A stretch of DNA of 64,000 bases, taken from assembly GCF_005404945.1 (NCBI RefSeq), contig NZ_BJDG01000001.1:1-64000 (forward strand), given 5' to 3'. Positions 26,913 through 36,535 of the stretch are shown piece by piece; positions within the stretch are counted from its first letter, which is position 1, and the number at the start of each line of letters is the position of its first letter. Under the pieces are notes generated by a model. That model was not told the origin of the DNA. It searched no databases and was given only the letters and a program-made list of their open reading frames with translations. The translations under genes were made by a program, and so were the position numbers. This DNA comes from Lactiplantibacillus pingfangensis (lineage in GTDB: Bacteria > Bacillota > Bacilli > Lactobacillales > Lactobacillaceae).

Positions 26913-27536
26913 ATGTTTGCGATTGTTGACTATGATACGGGAAATACCCGTAATTTACAGCAGGCGTTTAAGGCCTTGCAAGTTTCAACGGAACTAACGG
27001 CGGACCCGAAAAAATTACGGGCGGCGGATGCCATTATTTTACCCGGTGTCGGGGCCTTTGCCGCCGCGATGCAGGCCTTAACGCAACGCCAACTCGTGCC
27101 GCTGCTACAACAACTTGGTCGTCAAGGCAAACCAATTCTTGGAATTTGCCTGGGCATGCAATTATTATTTGAAAGCAGTACCGAGTATGGCAAGCACGCT
27201 GGTCTGGGCTTGTTACATGGGCAAGTCATTGAGATTCCGGCCGATTTAGGCGTCAAAGTGCCACAGATGGGTTGGAATGAAAATGACTTGCAGCAGTCAA
27301 GTCCATTTGCCAGCATTGATCACGAATATACGTATTTTGTGCACTCTTATTATGCGATGAGTCCAGCGAGTCAAGTGGTTGCCACGGTGCAACATGGGGT
27401 TCAAGTTCCAAGTCTCGTACAGCGTCAAAATGTGATTGGGATGCAGTTTCACCCCGAAAAGAGTGGTCGAGTAGGCCTTGCACAGTTAGCAACTTTTAAG
27501 GAAATGGTGAGTGCGAATGATTTTTCCAGCAATTGA
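26913..27536 (+). CDS. hisH: Imidazole glycerol phosphate synthase, glutaminase subunit
   Basis: A 207-residue class I glutamine amidotransferase that feeds ammonia to HisF. The nucleophile elbow GICLGMQLLFE holds the catalytic Cys, and MQFHPEKSG holds the His-Glu pair. It starts directly after hisB and overlaps hisA by 20 bases. Confidence 0.96.
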   Translation: MFAIVDYDTGNTRNLQQAFKALQVSTELTADPKKLRAADAIILPGVGAFAAAMQALTQRQLVPLLQQLGRQGKPILGICLGMQLLFESSTEYGKHAGLGLLHGQVIEIPADLGVKVPQMGWNENDLQQSSPFASIDHEYTYFVHSYYAMSPASQVVATVQHGVQVPSLVQRQNVIGMQFHPEKSGRVGLAQLATFKEMVSANDFSSN

Positions 27537-28236
27537 TTTAAAAGCAGGTCAAAGCGTGCGGTTGTATCAAGGGGATTACAGTCAAACGACGTTAATTAAC
27601 GCTGATCCGGTGACCCAAGCACGCCAAATCAGTGCGGCCGGGTTATCACACTTACATTTAGTTGATTTAGATGGTGCCAAATCTGGGCAACCGGAAAATT
27701 CCGCGACAGTGGCTGCGATTCGCGCAGCGTTCAAAGGAATGATTGAATTAGGCGGTGGCATTCGGAGCTATGAGCTAGCGGCGCATTATTTAACCTTAGG
27801 CGTCGATCGTTTAATTATCGGTTCGGCGGCACTAACTAATCCGACGCTAGTCCGCCAATTATTAACGGACTTTGGCGGTGAGCGCATTGTGATTGGTATC
27901 GACGGTCAAAACGGCCAAGTGGCAATCAATGGTTGGCTTGAGCAGTCACAGACAAAAATGAGTGCGTTAATGGCGACGATGATGGCCAGTGGTGCCACTA
28001 ATTTTATTGTCACTGATGTGGCACGGGACGGTACCATGCGCGGCCCCAATATTGAGTTGTTGTCACAATTACATGCTAAGTTACCGGCGGCCAATTTAGT
28101 GGCTAGCGGTGGCATTCGCGATGTGGCAGACTTGGCGGCCTTACAAGCCATCGGTATTCGCGATGCCATTATTGGCAAGGCGCTCTATGAAGGCAGCGTG
28201 ACGCTGCAGGAACTTGCGGAGGCAGACGCATGTTAG
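27517..28236 (+). CDS. hisA: ProFAR isomerase HisA
   Basis: A 239-residue TIM-barrel isomerase acting on the ProFAR ring-opened sugar. It begins [20 protein letters not shown] and shows the duplicated half-barrel phosphate sites (ELGGGIRS and VASGGIRD) with catalytic Asp in PAIDLK and [11 protein letters not shown] use ATG 27517 rather than the in-frame GTG at 27511 because the family starts here. GGTGAG lies upstream in hisH. It overlaps hisF by seven bases. Confidence 0.95.
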   Translation: MIFPAIDLKAGQSVRLYQGDYSQTTLINADPVTQARQISAAGLSHLHLVDLDGAKSGQPENSATVAAIRAAFKGMIELGGGIRSYELAAHYLTLGVDRLIIGSAALTNPTLVRQLLTDFGGERIVIGIDGQNGQVAINGWLEQSQTKMSALMATMMASGATNFIVTDVARDGTMRGPNIELLSQLHAKLPAANLVASGGIRDVADLAALQAIGIRDAIIGKALYEGSVTLQELAEADAC

Positions 28237-28988
28237 CTAAAAGATTAATTCCTTGTTTGGATGTTGCCGACGGTCGGGTGAAAAAAGGGGTCAATTTCGT
28301 CCACTTAACCGATGTTGGTGATCCGGTGGCAATCGCCGCGGCGTATCAAGCACAAGGCGCTGATGAATTAGTGTTCTTGGATATTTCAGCGACTAATGAA
28401 CATCGACGGACGATGGCAGATTTAGTTGAAAAAGTTTCCGCTCAGGTGTTCATGCCACTGACCATCGGCGGCGGAATCAGTAGTATTGACGACATGCAAC
28501 GGTTGTTAAAGGCTGGCGCTGACAAGGTCGCAATCAATTCGGCGGCGGTTGCCACCCCTAGTTTGATTCAAGCCGGTGCTGAAAAGTTTGGCAATCAATG
28601 TATGGTGGTCGCCATTGATACCGCCTGGGATGAGCAAGCTGGCCGGTATCGTGTGTATACGCATGGCGGTCAGCAACCCACTGACTTGGACGCCATCGAC
28701 TGGGCCAAACAGGTGGTGCGTTTAGGTGCTGGCGAATTGTTAGTCACCAGTATGGATCGAGACGGGACCAAAGCCGGTTTTGATCTCCAACTTTATCAAC
28801 AATTAGGGCAAGCTGTGACTGTCCCAATCATTGCGTCTGGTGGTGCGGGTAGGCTAAAGGATTTCGTTGATGTTTTTAAGCAGTCACCAGTGGATGGGGC
28901 ACTCGCAGCATCAGTGTTTCATTACGGAGAGTTAACCATTGGACAAGTTAAACAGGCGTTGAAAGCAGAGGCGGTGGTGGTTAGATGA
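28230..28988 (+). CDS. hisF: Imidazole glycerol phosphate synthase, cyclase subunit
   Basis: A 252-residue TIM-barrel cyclase that uses HisH-derived ammonia to make imidazole glycerol phosphate and AICAR. Motifs are [50 protein letters not shown] and IASGGAG. GCGGAGG lies before the ATG. It overlaps hisI by ATGA. Confidence 0.96.
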   Translation: MLAKRLIPCLDVADGRVKKGVNFVHLTDVGDPVAIAAAYQAQGADELVFLDISATNEHRRTMADLVEKVSAQVFMPLTIGGGISSIDDMQRLLKAGADKVAINSAAVATPSLIQAGAEKFGNQCMVVAIDTAWDEQAGRYRVYTHGGQQPTDLDAIDWAKQVVRLGAGELLVTSMDRDGTKAGFDLQLYQQLGQAVTVPIIASGGAGRLKDFVDVFKQSPVDGALAASVFHYGELTIGQVKQALKAEAVVVR

Positions 28989-29302
28989 GTGAACAGCCAG
29001 ATTTTGACAAGGGTAATGGGTTAGTCACAACGGTCGTGACGGATGCTGAGACTAAGGCAGTCTTAATGGTTGCCTGGATGAACGCTGAAAGTTATCGGCG
29101 AACGTTAGCCTCAGGTCAGACTTGGTTCTGGTCACGGTCGCGCCAAGAGTTATGGCATAAAGGTGCTACCAGTGGAAATTTGCAAGATGTCGTGCACATC
29201 ACGCTAGATTGTGACAACGACACGTTACTGATTGCGGTGACACCACATGGGCCGGCTTGCCATACCGGACACACGAGTTGTTTTTTCAAGTCAGTTTACT
29301 AA
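28985..29302 (+). CDS. hisI: Phosphoribosyl-AMP cyclohydrolase
   Basis: A 105-residue, single-function cyclohydrolase that opens the adenine ring of PR-AMP. Conserved residues include [36 protein letters not shown] and the C-terminal [12 protein letters not shown] zinc-binding Cys/His cluster. It is not fused to HisE, which follows 15 bases later. Confidence 0.96.
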   Translation: MSEQPDFDKGNGLVTTVVTDAETKAVLMVAWMNAESYRRTLASGQTWFWSRSRQELWHKGATSGNLQDVVHITLDCDNDTLLIAVTPHGPACHTGHTSCFFKSVY

Positions 29303-29317
29303 GAGAGGATCTTAACC

Positions 29318-29638
29318 ATGCAAAATATGGAAGAATTGTATGCAATGATTGCAGAGCGCCAAAAATCGCCGAAGAAGGGGTCTTATACCGATTATTTATT
29401 CACGGAGGGCCTCGATAAGATTTTAAAAAAAGTCGGTGAGGAGTCAACCGAAGTCGTCGTGGCAGCTAAAAATCCCGATGATGGTCAATTAGTCTATGAA
29501 ACGGCGGATTTGTTTTATCACGTGTTAGTCTTATTGGTTCAACGAGGGGTGAGTTACGACCAAATTAAGGCCGAGCTAGCTAAGCGTGAAGGCAAAATGA
29601 GTGATTTTAAGGATCGTCCCGAAATTAAAAATCTGTAG
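29318..29638 (+). CDS. hisE: Phosphoribosyl-ATP pyrophosphatase
   Basis: A 106-residue all-alpha pyrophosphohydrolase of the MazG-like fold. The signature [15 protein letters not shown] and [14 protein letters not shown] carry the Mg-binding Glu and Asp residues. AGAGAGG lies upstream. The hisC ribosome binding site begins at its stop codon. Confidence 0.95.
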   Translation: MQNMEELYAMIAERQKSPKKGSYTDYLFTEGLDKILKKVGEESTEVVVAAKNPDDGQLVYETADLFYHVLVLLVQRGVSYDQIKAELAKREGKMSDFKDRPEIKNL

Positions 29639-29651
29639 GAGGACTTATTAT

Positions 29652-30737
29652 ATGAAGGAAAGTGTGCGTAAGTTACAGCCTTATGTCCCCGAACAGCCAG
29701 TGGCGGCGCTAAAAAAAGCATTCGGATTGTCGCGTTTAGTCCGTTTATCCGCAAACGAAAATCCTTATGGCACGTCGTCGACAGTGGCAACCGCAGTTAA
29801 AAATTGGGACTTTTCAGAGAGTAATCGCTACCCAGATGCCGATGCCATGGCGTTACGATTGGCGGTAGCTAAACAACAAGGCGTTGATCCAGCACAACTG
29901 GTTTTTAGTGTTGGTTTGGATGAAATGATTGTGATGGTTTCACGAACCTTTTTAGGTGCTGGTGATCAAGTGGTAGTTTCCGCGCCAACGTTTTCGGAAT
30001 ATGCGTTGCATGCCGAAATCGCCGACGCGACCTTAATTTCAGTCCCAACATTGGCAGATGATCACATTGATTTTGAGGCTTTGGCACAAGCAATCAACCC
30101 TGCCGTCAAAATGGTCTGGTTATGTAATCCGAATAATCCGACGGGAACGAGTGAATCATTAGCGGCAATTGAAGCGTTCATTCAACAAGTGCCAACTGAA
30201 ACGATGGTCTTGATTGACGAAGCCTATATTGATTTTGCGGCGGATGCGGCGGCATTAACAGCCATGCAGCTGCCTTCAAAATACGAAAATGTCGTGGTGA
30301 TGCGAACCTTTTCAAAGGCCTATGGATTAGCAAACTTTCGTATTGGTTACGCGGTCTTTTCAAAGGCCTATGCGCCAACCATGCAAGCGGTTCGGTTACC
30401 TTATAATGTCAATTCAGTGACGCAAGTTGCCGCCTTAGCCGCAGTTCAAGACCAAGGATTCGTGCAAGCAACGGTGGCTAAGAATGCCGCGGAACGTCAA
30501 GCTTGGCAAGACTTTTTTACACAGCAAGGTATTAAATACGACCAGAGTGATGCCAATTTCATCTTTTTCGCCTATCCGGCCGCCGAAAAATTAGCTGATT
30601 ATTTATTACATCAAGGTTATCGGCTGCGAACCGGGTTACGGCCTGGTTGGTTACGCATGACCTTTGGTACGGCCGCGGATGGCCTGGCGCTTCGTAAGTT
30701 GATTGCGGCGTATTTGTTGGACACAACTCAAGCCTAG
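29652..30737 (+). CDS. hisC: Histidinol-phosphate aminotransferase
   Basis: A 361-residue PLP enzyme of fold type I. It shows LSANENPYGTS near the N-terminus, NPNNPTGT, DEAYIDFA and the PLP-lysine segment RTFSKAYGLANFRIGYA. The ATG at 29652 follows AGGAGG. A longer in-frame reading would overlap hisE heavily. It is the last gene of the operon. No simple terminator follows, only repeat A4 starting 20 bases after the stop. Confidence 0.95.
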   Translation: MKESVRKLQPYVPEQPVAALKKAFGLSRLVRLSANENPYGTSSTVATAVKNWDFSESNRYPDADAMALRLAVAKQQGVDPAQLVFSVGLDEMIVMVSRTFLGAGDQVVVSAPTFSEYALHAEIADATLISVPTLADDHIDFEALAQAINPAVKMVWLCNPNNPTGTSESLAAIEAFIQQVPTETMVLIDEAYIDFAADAAALTAMQLPSKYENVVVMRTFSKAYGLANFRIGYAVFSKAYAPTMQAVRLPYNVNSVTQVAALAAVQDQGFVQATVAKNAAERQAWQDFFTQQGIKYDQSDANFIFFAYPAAEKLADYLLHQGYRLRTGLRPGWLRMTFGTAADGLALRKLIAAYLLDTTQA

Positions 30738-30757
30738 ACTCAGCACTAATAGTGCCG

Positions 30758-30938
30758 CTTCCGGTTACCACCGATTACATGCGGGCGAGGGACCAGGCCA
30801 AGCCAGAAACGTCTTGGCCTTCGCCCGGAATGGTTGCAAAACCCGCAACTATCCCGGACCGTCCGTCCCGTAAGACCGGCAAAAAGCGCCAGCCTAACGG
30901 GACCTTCACGCCCGATGCATCGGTGGCAACCTCCAGCT
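30758..30938 (+). repeat. Family A palindromic repeat, copy A4
   Basis: The closing stem GGTTACCACCGAT pairs with ATCGGTGGCAACC and GCGGGCG pairs with CGCCCG. Both differ from copy A3 on the two arms in compensating fashion. It directly follows hisC and might slow or end transcription, but there is no T run. Confidence 0.85.
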
Positions 30939-31227
30939 AGACTTGTGATGTGAGTGATGTTGACATTAACAACAACTGGGTCAAAGATTCCAAGCTACGC
31001 AACAAATGTTTCAAACTTCTGTTGCGACAGTATTGCGTACAACATTAACGACAGTAGTCTGCATGACTGATAGTCAACTTTTGAATTTTAATTGAATAAT
31101 CCGCAAATAAAGCTTTCGTCTTTTTACGATGGCTTTATTTGAGGTTACTGGAGGTTGAAAGCTAAAATTTGCGAGTAAATTCCATTATATTAATAATTAG
31201 CGTATACAGATTAGTTAATAGCTGGCA

Positions 31228-31260
31228 CTTCCGGTTGAGGCCGACACCAATCTTCAGCAA
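31228..31260 (+). repeat. Family A repeat, internally deleted copy A5
   Basis: Only the outer edges of the A core survive (CTTCCGGTTGAGGCCGAC joined to ACCAATCTTCAGC). The downstream A flank (AAGCTTAGCGGAGCCA) is retained and carries B2. Confidence 0.7.
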
Positions 31261-31279
31261 ATTAAGCTTAGCGGAGCCA

Positions 31280-31434
31280 GGCAGAATCGTTATGCCCTGG
31301 CGGTAAGATTGGCCGGCGTTCTGGGCCGACTAATCTTACAGGGCGATTTAAAGACGTGGGCTATCGGCTTTAAATCGAAGTCACAGACTGCCCTATGGCT
31401 GGGAATGTCCCCGCCATAGCACAACGATTCTGCC
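31280..31434 (+). mobile_element. Family B palindromic element, copy B2 (nested in A5)
   Basis: A 155-base element with ends GGCAGAATCG...CGATTCTGCC, at the same position in the A flank as B1. Inner hairpin GTAAGATT/AATCTTAC is fully paired where B1 has G-U pairs, and GATTTAAAG/CTTTAAATC replaces GATTCAAAG/CTTTGAATC, a two-sided compensating change. Confidence 0.85.
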
Positions 31435-31593
31435 TGATGGAGCGTTCACCACGAGTCTAGTTTAAGAACTGCCACTAATTTTGACTAATTTATCGAACGA
31501 GCATGTTGAAATTAAACTTGTCTCATTAAAAAGTTAATCTGAACGGGTATACTGAAAGGATAGAATCAAACTGATTTAGAAAGAGGTTAAGCT

Positions 31594-32355
31594 GTGGGAC
31601 ATTTTATTGAACAATTGTATGGCCCATTTTTTGATGCTAGTAATTGGGCACAAGTTTTCACGTCTGCCGATGACTGGTTGATTATTTTATCGTTAGCAAT
31701 TATTGAATGTTTACTATCCGTTGATAATGCCGTTGTATTGGCCGCACAGACACAAAGTCTGGATAACTTACAAGAACGTGAAAAATCCTTGTTTTATGGC
31801 CTCTGGGGCGCCTATCTGTTTCGCTTTTTAATTATTGGCATTGGGACTTATTTAATCAGTTTTTGGGAAATTAAGGTACTGGGTGCCGGCTATTTATTTT
31901 ATTTAGTTTATCGTTTCTTTACGAAGCGTCCGGCGCAGACGAGACAGTCGCATAAACAGCGCCGTTTTCTCGGTCTGAGTCAGTTTTGGTCAGTCGTCGT
32001 TCAAATCGAAATGATGGATATTATTTTTTCAATTGATTCGGTGTTGGCGTCACTAGCTATCTCCAATAATCCAGTGATTGTGTTAATTGGTGGCATGATT
32101 GGAATTGCTTGCATGCGCGGTATTGCCGAGGTCATTATGCGTTTGATGCGCCGCATTCCTGAGTTAGAAACGATGGCCTATTGCTTGATTGTGATTATTG
32201 GGGTGAAATTGTTCGTGTCAATTCCAATAATTGGTTGGGATATTCCGGCCACCGCATTTGGGTTAATCGTGTTAGTGGCATTTGTCCTGACGTTAGCGAT
32301 ACATTTTAGTCGTCAGCGTCGTCACGCGGGTGATGAGTCAAAGAAAGGTGAGTAA
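31594..32355 (+). CDS. TerC family integral membrane protein
   Basis: A 253-residue protein with seven or so membrane segments. The two conserved acidic signatures are ECLLSVDNAVVLA in the first half and EMMDIIFSIDSVLA in the second, with a paired-Asp pattern as expected for TerC/Alx proteins. These are linked to Mn export or to metal loading of secreted enzymes. The name refers to tellurite resistance, which is not implied here. The start is GTG with AAAGAGG upstream. The next gene begins one base after its stop, so the two are coupled. Confidence 0.88.
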   Translation: MGHFIEQLYGPFFDASNWAQVFTSADDWLIILSLAIIECLLSVDNAVVLAAQTQSLDNLQEREKSLFYGLWGAYLFRFLIIGIGTYLISFWEIKVLGAGYLFYLVYRFFTKRPAQTRQSHKQRRFLGLSQFWSVVVQIEMMDIIFSIDSVLASLAISNNPVIVLIGGMIGIACMRGIAEVIMRLMRRIPELETMAYCLIVIIGVKLFVSIPIIGWDIPATAFGLIVLVAFVLTLAIHFSRQRRHAGDESKKGE

Positions 32356-32356
32356 C

Positions 32357-33217
32357 ATGCAAATTGGATTTATTGGTACTGGCGTTATGGGCGCCGCAAT
32401 TGCTAAAAACTTAATGGCTGCCGGGTATGCGTTAACCGTTTATAATCGGACCAAAAGTAAGACCGATGAGCTGGTGGCTAACGGTGCAACTTGGGCGGAG
32501 ACGCCCGCTGCGGTGGCGGCCAAGAGCGACGTGGTTTTTACGATGGTCGGGTTTCCAGCCGATGTTGAACAAGTTTATTTTGGTGACAATGGGATTTTCA
32601 GCAAGCTGCAGCCTGGTAAAGCCGTGATTGATATGACGACTAGTCAGCCAAAATTAGCCGTTAAAATTGCGGAATACGCGACCAAAAATGGGTTTCACGC
32701 TTTAGATGCACCCGTTTCTGGTGGCGATATTGGGGCTAAAAATGCGACCTTGACGATTATGGTTGGTGGTGAGACCGCGACATATCAGGCGATGCAACCG
32801 TTATTTAAAGTAATCGGGCATCAGGTTAATCACTTTGGTGCTGCCGGCACCGGGCAACATGCTAAGATGGCGAATCAAATCATGATTGCGGGGACGATGA
32901 CTGGCTTGACTGAAATGTTGTTGTATACGAAAGCCGCTGGATTGGATCCGCAAAAGGTGTTGACCACGTTGTCGAGTGGTGGCGCGGATAACTGGAGCAT
33001 GGATAATTATGTCCCCCGAATTTTGAAGGGCGATTATACGCCGGGCTTCTTTGCACGCCACTTTTTGAAAGATTTACGCATTGCGCTGAGTGAGGCGGAT
33101 GCGATGGGATTAGACCTAGTCGCAACTGCCCAAGCAAAGCGCTTATATGAAGTCATGGTCGATGTTAAAGGCCTAGGCGACCAAGGAACCCAGGGATTAA
33201 TTAATAGTTACAAGTGA
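32357..33217 (+). CDS. NAD(P)-dependent beta-hydroxyacid dehydrogenase (HIBADH family)
   Basis: A 286-residue oxidoreductase. An N-terminal Rossmann fold (IGFIGTGVMGAAIAKNLMAAG) is followed by the NRT cofactor-selecting turn, the substrate motif DAPVSGGDIGAKNATLTIMVGG, and the catalytic Lys in GTGQHAKMANQ. The family includes 3-hydroxyisobutyrate, tartronate semialdehyde and gamma-hydroxybutyrate dehydrogenases, and the substrate here is open. I start at ATG 32357, with AGAAAGGTGAG upstream. It shares a transcript with terC and ends before a strong terminator. Confidence 0.9.
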   Translation: MQIGFIGTGVMGAAIAKNLMAAGYALTVYNRTKSKTDELVANGATWAETPAAVAAKSDVVFTMVGFPADVEQVYFGDNGIFSKLQPGKAVIDMTTSQPKLAVKIAEYATKNGFHALDAPVSGGDIGAKNATLTIMVGGETATYQAMQPLFKVIGHQVNHFGAAGTGQHAKMANQIMIAGTMTGLTEMLLYTKAAGLDPQKVLTTLSSGGADNWSMDNYVPRILKGDYTPGFFARHFLKDLRIALSEADAMGLDLVATAQAKRLYEVMVDVKGLGDQGTQGLINSYK

Positions 33218-33229
33218 TTTTTTGACAGG

Positions 33230-33291
33230 CAATGACAGACTAAAAACGCCGGCACAATTTTATGTGTCGACGATTTTTTAGTCTGTCGTTG
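33230..33291. terminator. Bidirectional terminator between convergent genes
   Basis: GACAGACTAAAAA...TTTTTTAGTCTGTC stem with an inner GCCGGCACA/TGTGTCGAC arm, between the dehydrogenase and the NADH oxidase genes. Confidence 0.85.
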
Positions 33292-33326
33292 AGAACGCCT
33301 GAGGACTCAAGTAGTGGCTGGGGCGC

Positions 33327-34685
33327 TTATTTTTCTAAGGCTTTAATTGCCTTTTGTGCCGCAACATTCATGACATTCCAAGGCCGGTCGAAACCAGGTT
33401 GGAAGAAGAAGTCAGTATAGGCTAAGTCATAAACGGTTAATTTGGCCTGAATGGCGAGTGAAATCGTATTGATATTCGCCGTGACGTCGACTTTTGACAT
33501 GATCTGCGCGCCTAAAATACGACCGTCAGTTGGCGCATAAGTCAACTTGAACCAAACCTGATCATTGCCAGCGTCATCGGGAACAAAGGCTGGACGAACG
33601 GTATCGGTGACGAGTACTGACTCACAATCGACACCCAGCTTGTCGGCAGTCCCAGCTTTGACACCGGTTGAGGCAAAGTGGTAATCAAAAACGGAGAGTG
33701 CGGAGGAACCAGAAACTGCTGGCATCGCTAATTTAGTCCCGAGCAAGTTCTTGGCGGCAACGCGACCTTGACGACGCGCATTGGTTGCTAAGGCAATCCG
33801 ATTGTTTTTACCGGTTGGTGCAAATGGGACGAGGGTGGCATCACCAACGGCATAAATATCTGGGTCACTCGTTTGTAAATAATCATTAATTTTAATTAAG
33901 CCGTGATCATCCAAGTCAACGACGCCTTTGAGCATGCCAGTGTTGGCTTGAATCCCAGCTGCAGAAATAACTAGGTCTGTCGGGTAGTGGCCTTTATCCG
34001 TCGTGACCGAAGTGACTTGACCGTCAATGCCTTCAAAGGACTTGACGCCCTGACCAACGGCCGCTTGGATGCCATGAGAAGCGAGTTCTTTCGTCAGGAT
34101 AGTGGTGAATTCGTCGTCCAAATACAGACTGAGTAAGCGTGGTAACATGTCAACGATCGTGACTTGTTTACCAGCTTTAGCAAAGACTTCAGCGGCTTCA
34201 ATCCCAATATAACCTGAGCCGATGACGACCACATTTTTAACGGTTGGGTCGACCGTTTTGGCCTTGAGCTTAATGGCCCAATCGCGACCGCGCATCGCGT
34301 AAACGTTAGCTAAATCATGCCCAGGAACAGGCAGCTCAAATGGCACAGCACCGACACTCAGAACTAATTTATCATAGGTTTCATCACGTTCAACATTGTT
34401 ACCATGATTGACGACATGCACTGTATGGCTCGTGGGGTCGACCTTGGTAATTTCTTGTTCGACATAAACGTGCACACCCTTTGCGGACATGTCAGCGGGT
34501 GTCGCATAGCGAACATTATTCACGTCTTTGACAACGCCTTCTAAGTAAAGCTGCATCCCACAAGAAAGGAAGGATAAGAAGTCACCTTTCTCATACCATT
34601 GAATTTCGGCGTCCGGCTGATCTGCTAAAATGCCCCGGACTGTTTCATAGCCACCATGCGAAGACCCAACAACGATTACTTTCAT
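33327..34685 (-). CDS. nox: NADH oxidase, Nox/CoA-disulfide reductase family
   Basis: A 452-residue FAD- and NADH-binding enzyme, probably the water-forming NADH oxidase that regenerates NAD and removes oxygen. The redox Cys42 lies in SFLSCGMQLYL, as in enterococcal Nox and NADH peroxidase. The NAD-binding loop is VVIGSGYIGIEAAEVFAKAG and the FAD segment is YAVGDATLVP. The ATG at 34685 is chosen because GGAGG lies ten bases upstream. A longer TTG frame starts within that site. Peroxidase or CoA-disulfide activity is possible in the family. Confidence 0.9.
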   Translation of the reverse strand: MKVIVVGSSHGGYETVRGILADQPDAEIQWYEKGDFLSFLSCGMQLYLEGVVKDVNNVRYATPADMSAKGVHVYVEQEITKVDPTSHTVHVVNHGNNVERDETYDKLVLSVGAVPFELPVPGHDLANVYAMRGRDWAIKLKAKTVDPTVKNVVVIGSGYIGIEAAEVFAKAGKQVTIVDMLPRLLSLYLDDEFTTILTKELASHGIQAAVGQGVKSFEGIDGQVTSVTTDKGHYPTDLVISAAGIQANTGMLKGVVDLDDHGLIKINDYLQTSDPDIYAVGDATLVPFAPTGKNNRIALATNARRQGRVAAKNLLGTKLAMPAVSGSSALSVFDYHFASTGVKAGTADKLGVDCESVLVTDTVRPAFVPDDAGNDQVWFKLTYAPTDGRILGAQIMSKVDVTANINTISLAIQAKLTVYDLAYTDFFFQPGFDRPWNVMNVAAQKAIKALEK

Positions 34686-34825
34686 GAAATTAACCTCCAA
34701 TTTGATAGTTTAGAACTGTTCTAAATAAGAGTAACACGACTAGTGGTTAATTAAAAGAGAAAACGGCTATTTTATTTAGGGTGGCCGAAAATAAAACAGC
34801 AATATAGTCTAAAAATAGTGATAAA

Positions 34826-34855
34826 AAAAGGCCCAGTCAGTTTGACTAGGTCGTG
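34826..34855 (-). terminator. Terminator of the ABC transporter operon
   Basis: On the minus strand CCTAGTCAAACTGACTGGG is followed by a seven-T run. Confidence 0.75.
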
Positions 34856-34860
34856 AGGGC

Positions 34861-35640
34861 TTATTCAATCGTGTCGAAAAAGCTGAGTAATTTTTCTTTG
34901 GTTAGGCGGTCTTTATCAGCACCGCGGACATCGAACTTGATTTTACCTTGGTCGAGAACAATCAGGCGATTGCCATATTTCAAGGCATCATCTAAGTGAT
35001 GGGTGATCATTAAACAAGTGAGTTTTTCTTGGGTAACCCGTTCGTTAGTTTGATGCATGAGTTCCGCCGAAGTTTTAGGGTCTAAGGCGGCAGTGTGTTC
35101 ATCTAGCAATAAGACATCTGGTCGTTGTTCAGTCGCCATCAAGAAGCTTAAGGCTTGGCGTTGCCCACCAGACAAGTTTTCGGTGGCAGTGTTCAGTCGG
35201 GTTTCTAGCCCATTTTTCATGGTTGTCGTGATTTCCTTGAAATGGGGCAGTGATTGTTTTAACCGGCGTAGCTGCAACGTCCGGCGTTTACCGCGATGCA
35301 TGGCCAATAATAGATTTTCCGCAACCGTCATTCGTGGCGCTGTTCCCATTTTAGGATCTTGGAAAACGCGGGCCAAAAAGGCGGTACGTTTTTCAACGGA
35401 GAGGTGGGTGATTTCTTTGCCGTTCAGTTTAATTGAGCCGCTATCAACCGGTAGACTGCCACCAATGGTATTGAATAAGGTTGATTTTCCGGCACCATTG
35501 GAGCCAAGCACCGTGATGAAGTCACCATCGTACACGTCTAAATTTAACCCTTGTAAGATTGAGACTTCGTTAGGGGTTCCCACATTTACTTTAGTGACGA
35601 TATTGGTTAAGGCTAACAGTGGTGTTTTATTCTGCGTCAT
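34861..35640 (-). CDS. ABC transporter ATP-binding protein (COG1101, TrpZ-like)
   Basis: A 259-residue ATPase. The Walker A is GSNGAGKST, the Q-loop is in VFQDPKMG, the signature is LSGGQRQAL and the Walker B is VLLLDEHTAAL, followed by a switch His in MITHHLDD. The DEHTAALDP form is typical of the COG1101 group paired with COG2984 binding proteins, some of which carry tryptophan or other amino acids. The ATG at 35640 has AAGGAG nine bases upstream and lies inside the end of the permease gene, so the three subunits are tightly coupled. Confidence 0.9.
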   Translation of the reverse strand: MTQNKTPLLALTNIVTKVNVGTPNEVSILQGLNLDVYDGDFITVLGSNGAGKSTLFNTIGGSLPVDSGSIKLNGKEITHLSVEKRTAFLARVFQDPKMGTAPRMTVAENLLLAMHRGKRRTLQLRRLKQSLPHFKEITTTMKNGLETRLNTATENLSGGQRQALSFLMATEQRPDVLLLDEHTAALDPKTSAELMHQTNERVTQEKLTCLMITHHLDDALKYGNRLIVLDQGKIKFDVRGADKDRLTKEKLLSFFDTIE

Positions 35641-36535
35641 ATTTGGCAACTCCTTTCTTGATAACATGGTTTAAATGTAGTGCCTTGCTTAAACGTGGCA
35701 ACATCAAGCAGATTGCCAAGATTAAGGCAGATAAGAGATTCATATCGTTCGTATTGAAACCGAGTTGTAAGACGAGTAAGCGGACAAATTGGTAAATGAC
35801 GCTCCCTAAGGTGACCGCGACGAGCCGCTGGTTCAAGGTGAGTTCACCAAAGACCACTTCACCGATAATAATGGAGGCTAAGGCGATAACGATGATCCCA
35901 ATTCCCATGCTGACGTCGGCGTAGCCATTATTTTGCGCAATCAAGGCGCCACCAAGGCCGATGATACCGTTTGAGACCATCAGACCCATAATGGTCATAT
36001 TGTCGGTATTGATCCCGATTGACCGTGCCATCACCCGATTGTCACCGGTGACAATAAAGGCTTGGCCTAAGTTAGTCTGTAAAAAGACGATCAATAAGAC
36101 GGTAATAATCGCGATGACCACTAAACCGACCAAGACACTGTCAAAATATTTTGGTAATGATTTCAAAAAGGCGCCTGAGAAAATTGTCGTCTTACCTAAG
36201 AGGGAGACATTGGAGCTGCCACCCATGACGCGCAAATTAATTGAAGAACAGGCGGTCATCACTAAAATCCCGGCCAATAAAATTGGCACTTTTCCTTTAG
36301 TGTAAAGTAGGGCAGTAACTAGGCCAGCGAGGGCGCCGGCAATAAATGCGAGCCCAGAAGCCAGATAAGGATTCATGCCATTGGCGATTGCGGTAACGGC
36401 CACAGCGGCGCCCAATGGGAAGGTGCCTTCAACGGTCATGTCGGCGAAATCTAAAATTCTAAATGTGAGGAACAACGCGACCCCAAGTGAGGCCCATAAG
36501 AGGCCTTGCCCAATACTAGATACAATCATACTCAT
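35627..36535 (-). CDS. ABC transporter permease (COG4120, TrpY-like)
   Basis: A 302-residue membrane subunit with about eight hydrophobic segments. It shows FADMTVEGTFPLGAAV near the start and MTVGLMVSNGIIGLGGAL-like and IGIGIIVIALASIIIGE segments typical of the branched-chain-type permease family. The start ATG overlaps the stop of the binding-protein gene (ATGA) and the end overlaps the ATPase gene by 14 bases. Confidence 0.9.
   Translation of the reverse strand: MSMIVSSIGQGLLWASLGVALFLTFRILDFADMTVEGTFPLGAAVAVTAIANGMNPYLASGLAFIAGALAGLVTALLYTKGKVPILLAGILVMTACSSINLRVMGGSSNVSLLGKTTIFSGAFLKSLPKYFDSVLVGLVVIAIITVLLIVFLQTNLGQAFIVTGDNRVMARSIGINTDNMTIMGLMVSNGIIGLGGALIAQNNGYADVSMGIGIIVIALASIIIGEVVFGELTLNQRLVAVTLGSVIYQFVRLLVLQLGFNTNDMNLLSALILAICLMLPRLSKALHLNHVIKKGVAKYDAE

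Larger units (their letters stand above)
30738..31593. other. Gene-free stretch with repeats A4, A5 and B2
   Basis: This 856-base gap contains A4 (30758-30938), an AT-rich dyad near 31105-31150 (AATAAAGC...GCTTTATT), a GGTTGAAAG end resembling the A terminal repeat near 31152, and the collapsed A5 carrying B2. No gene is supported. Confidence 0.65.
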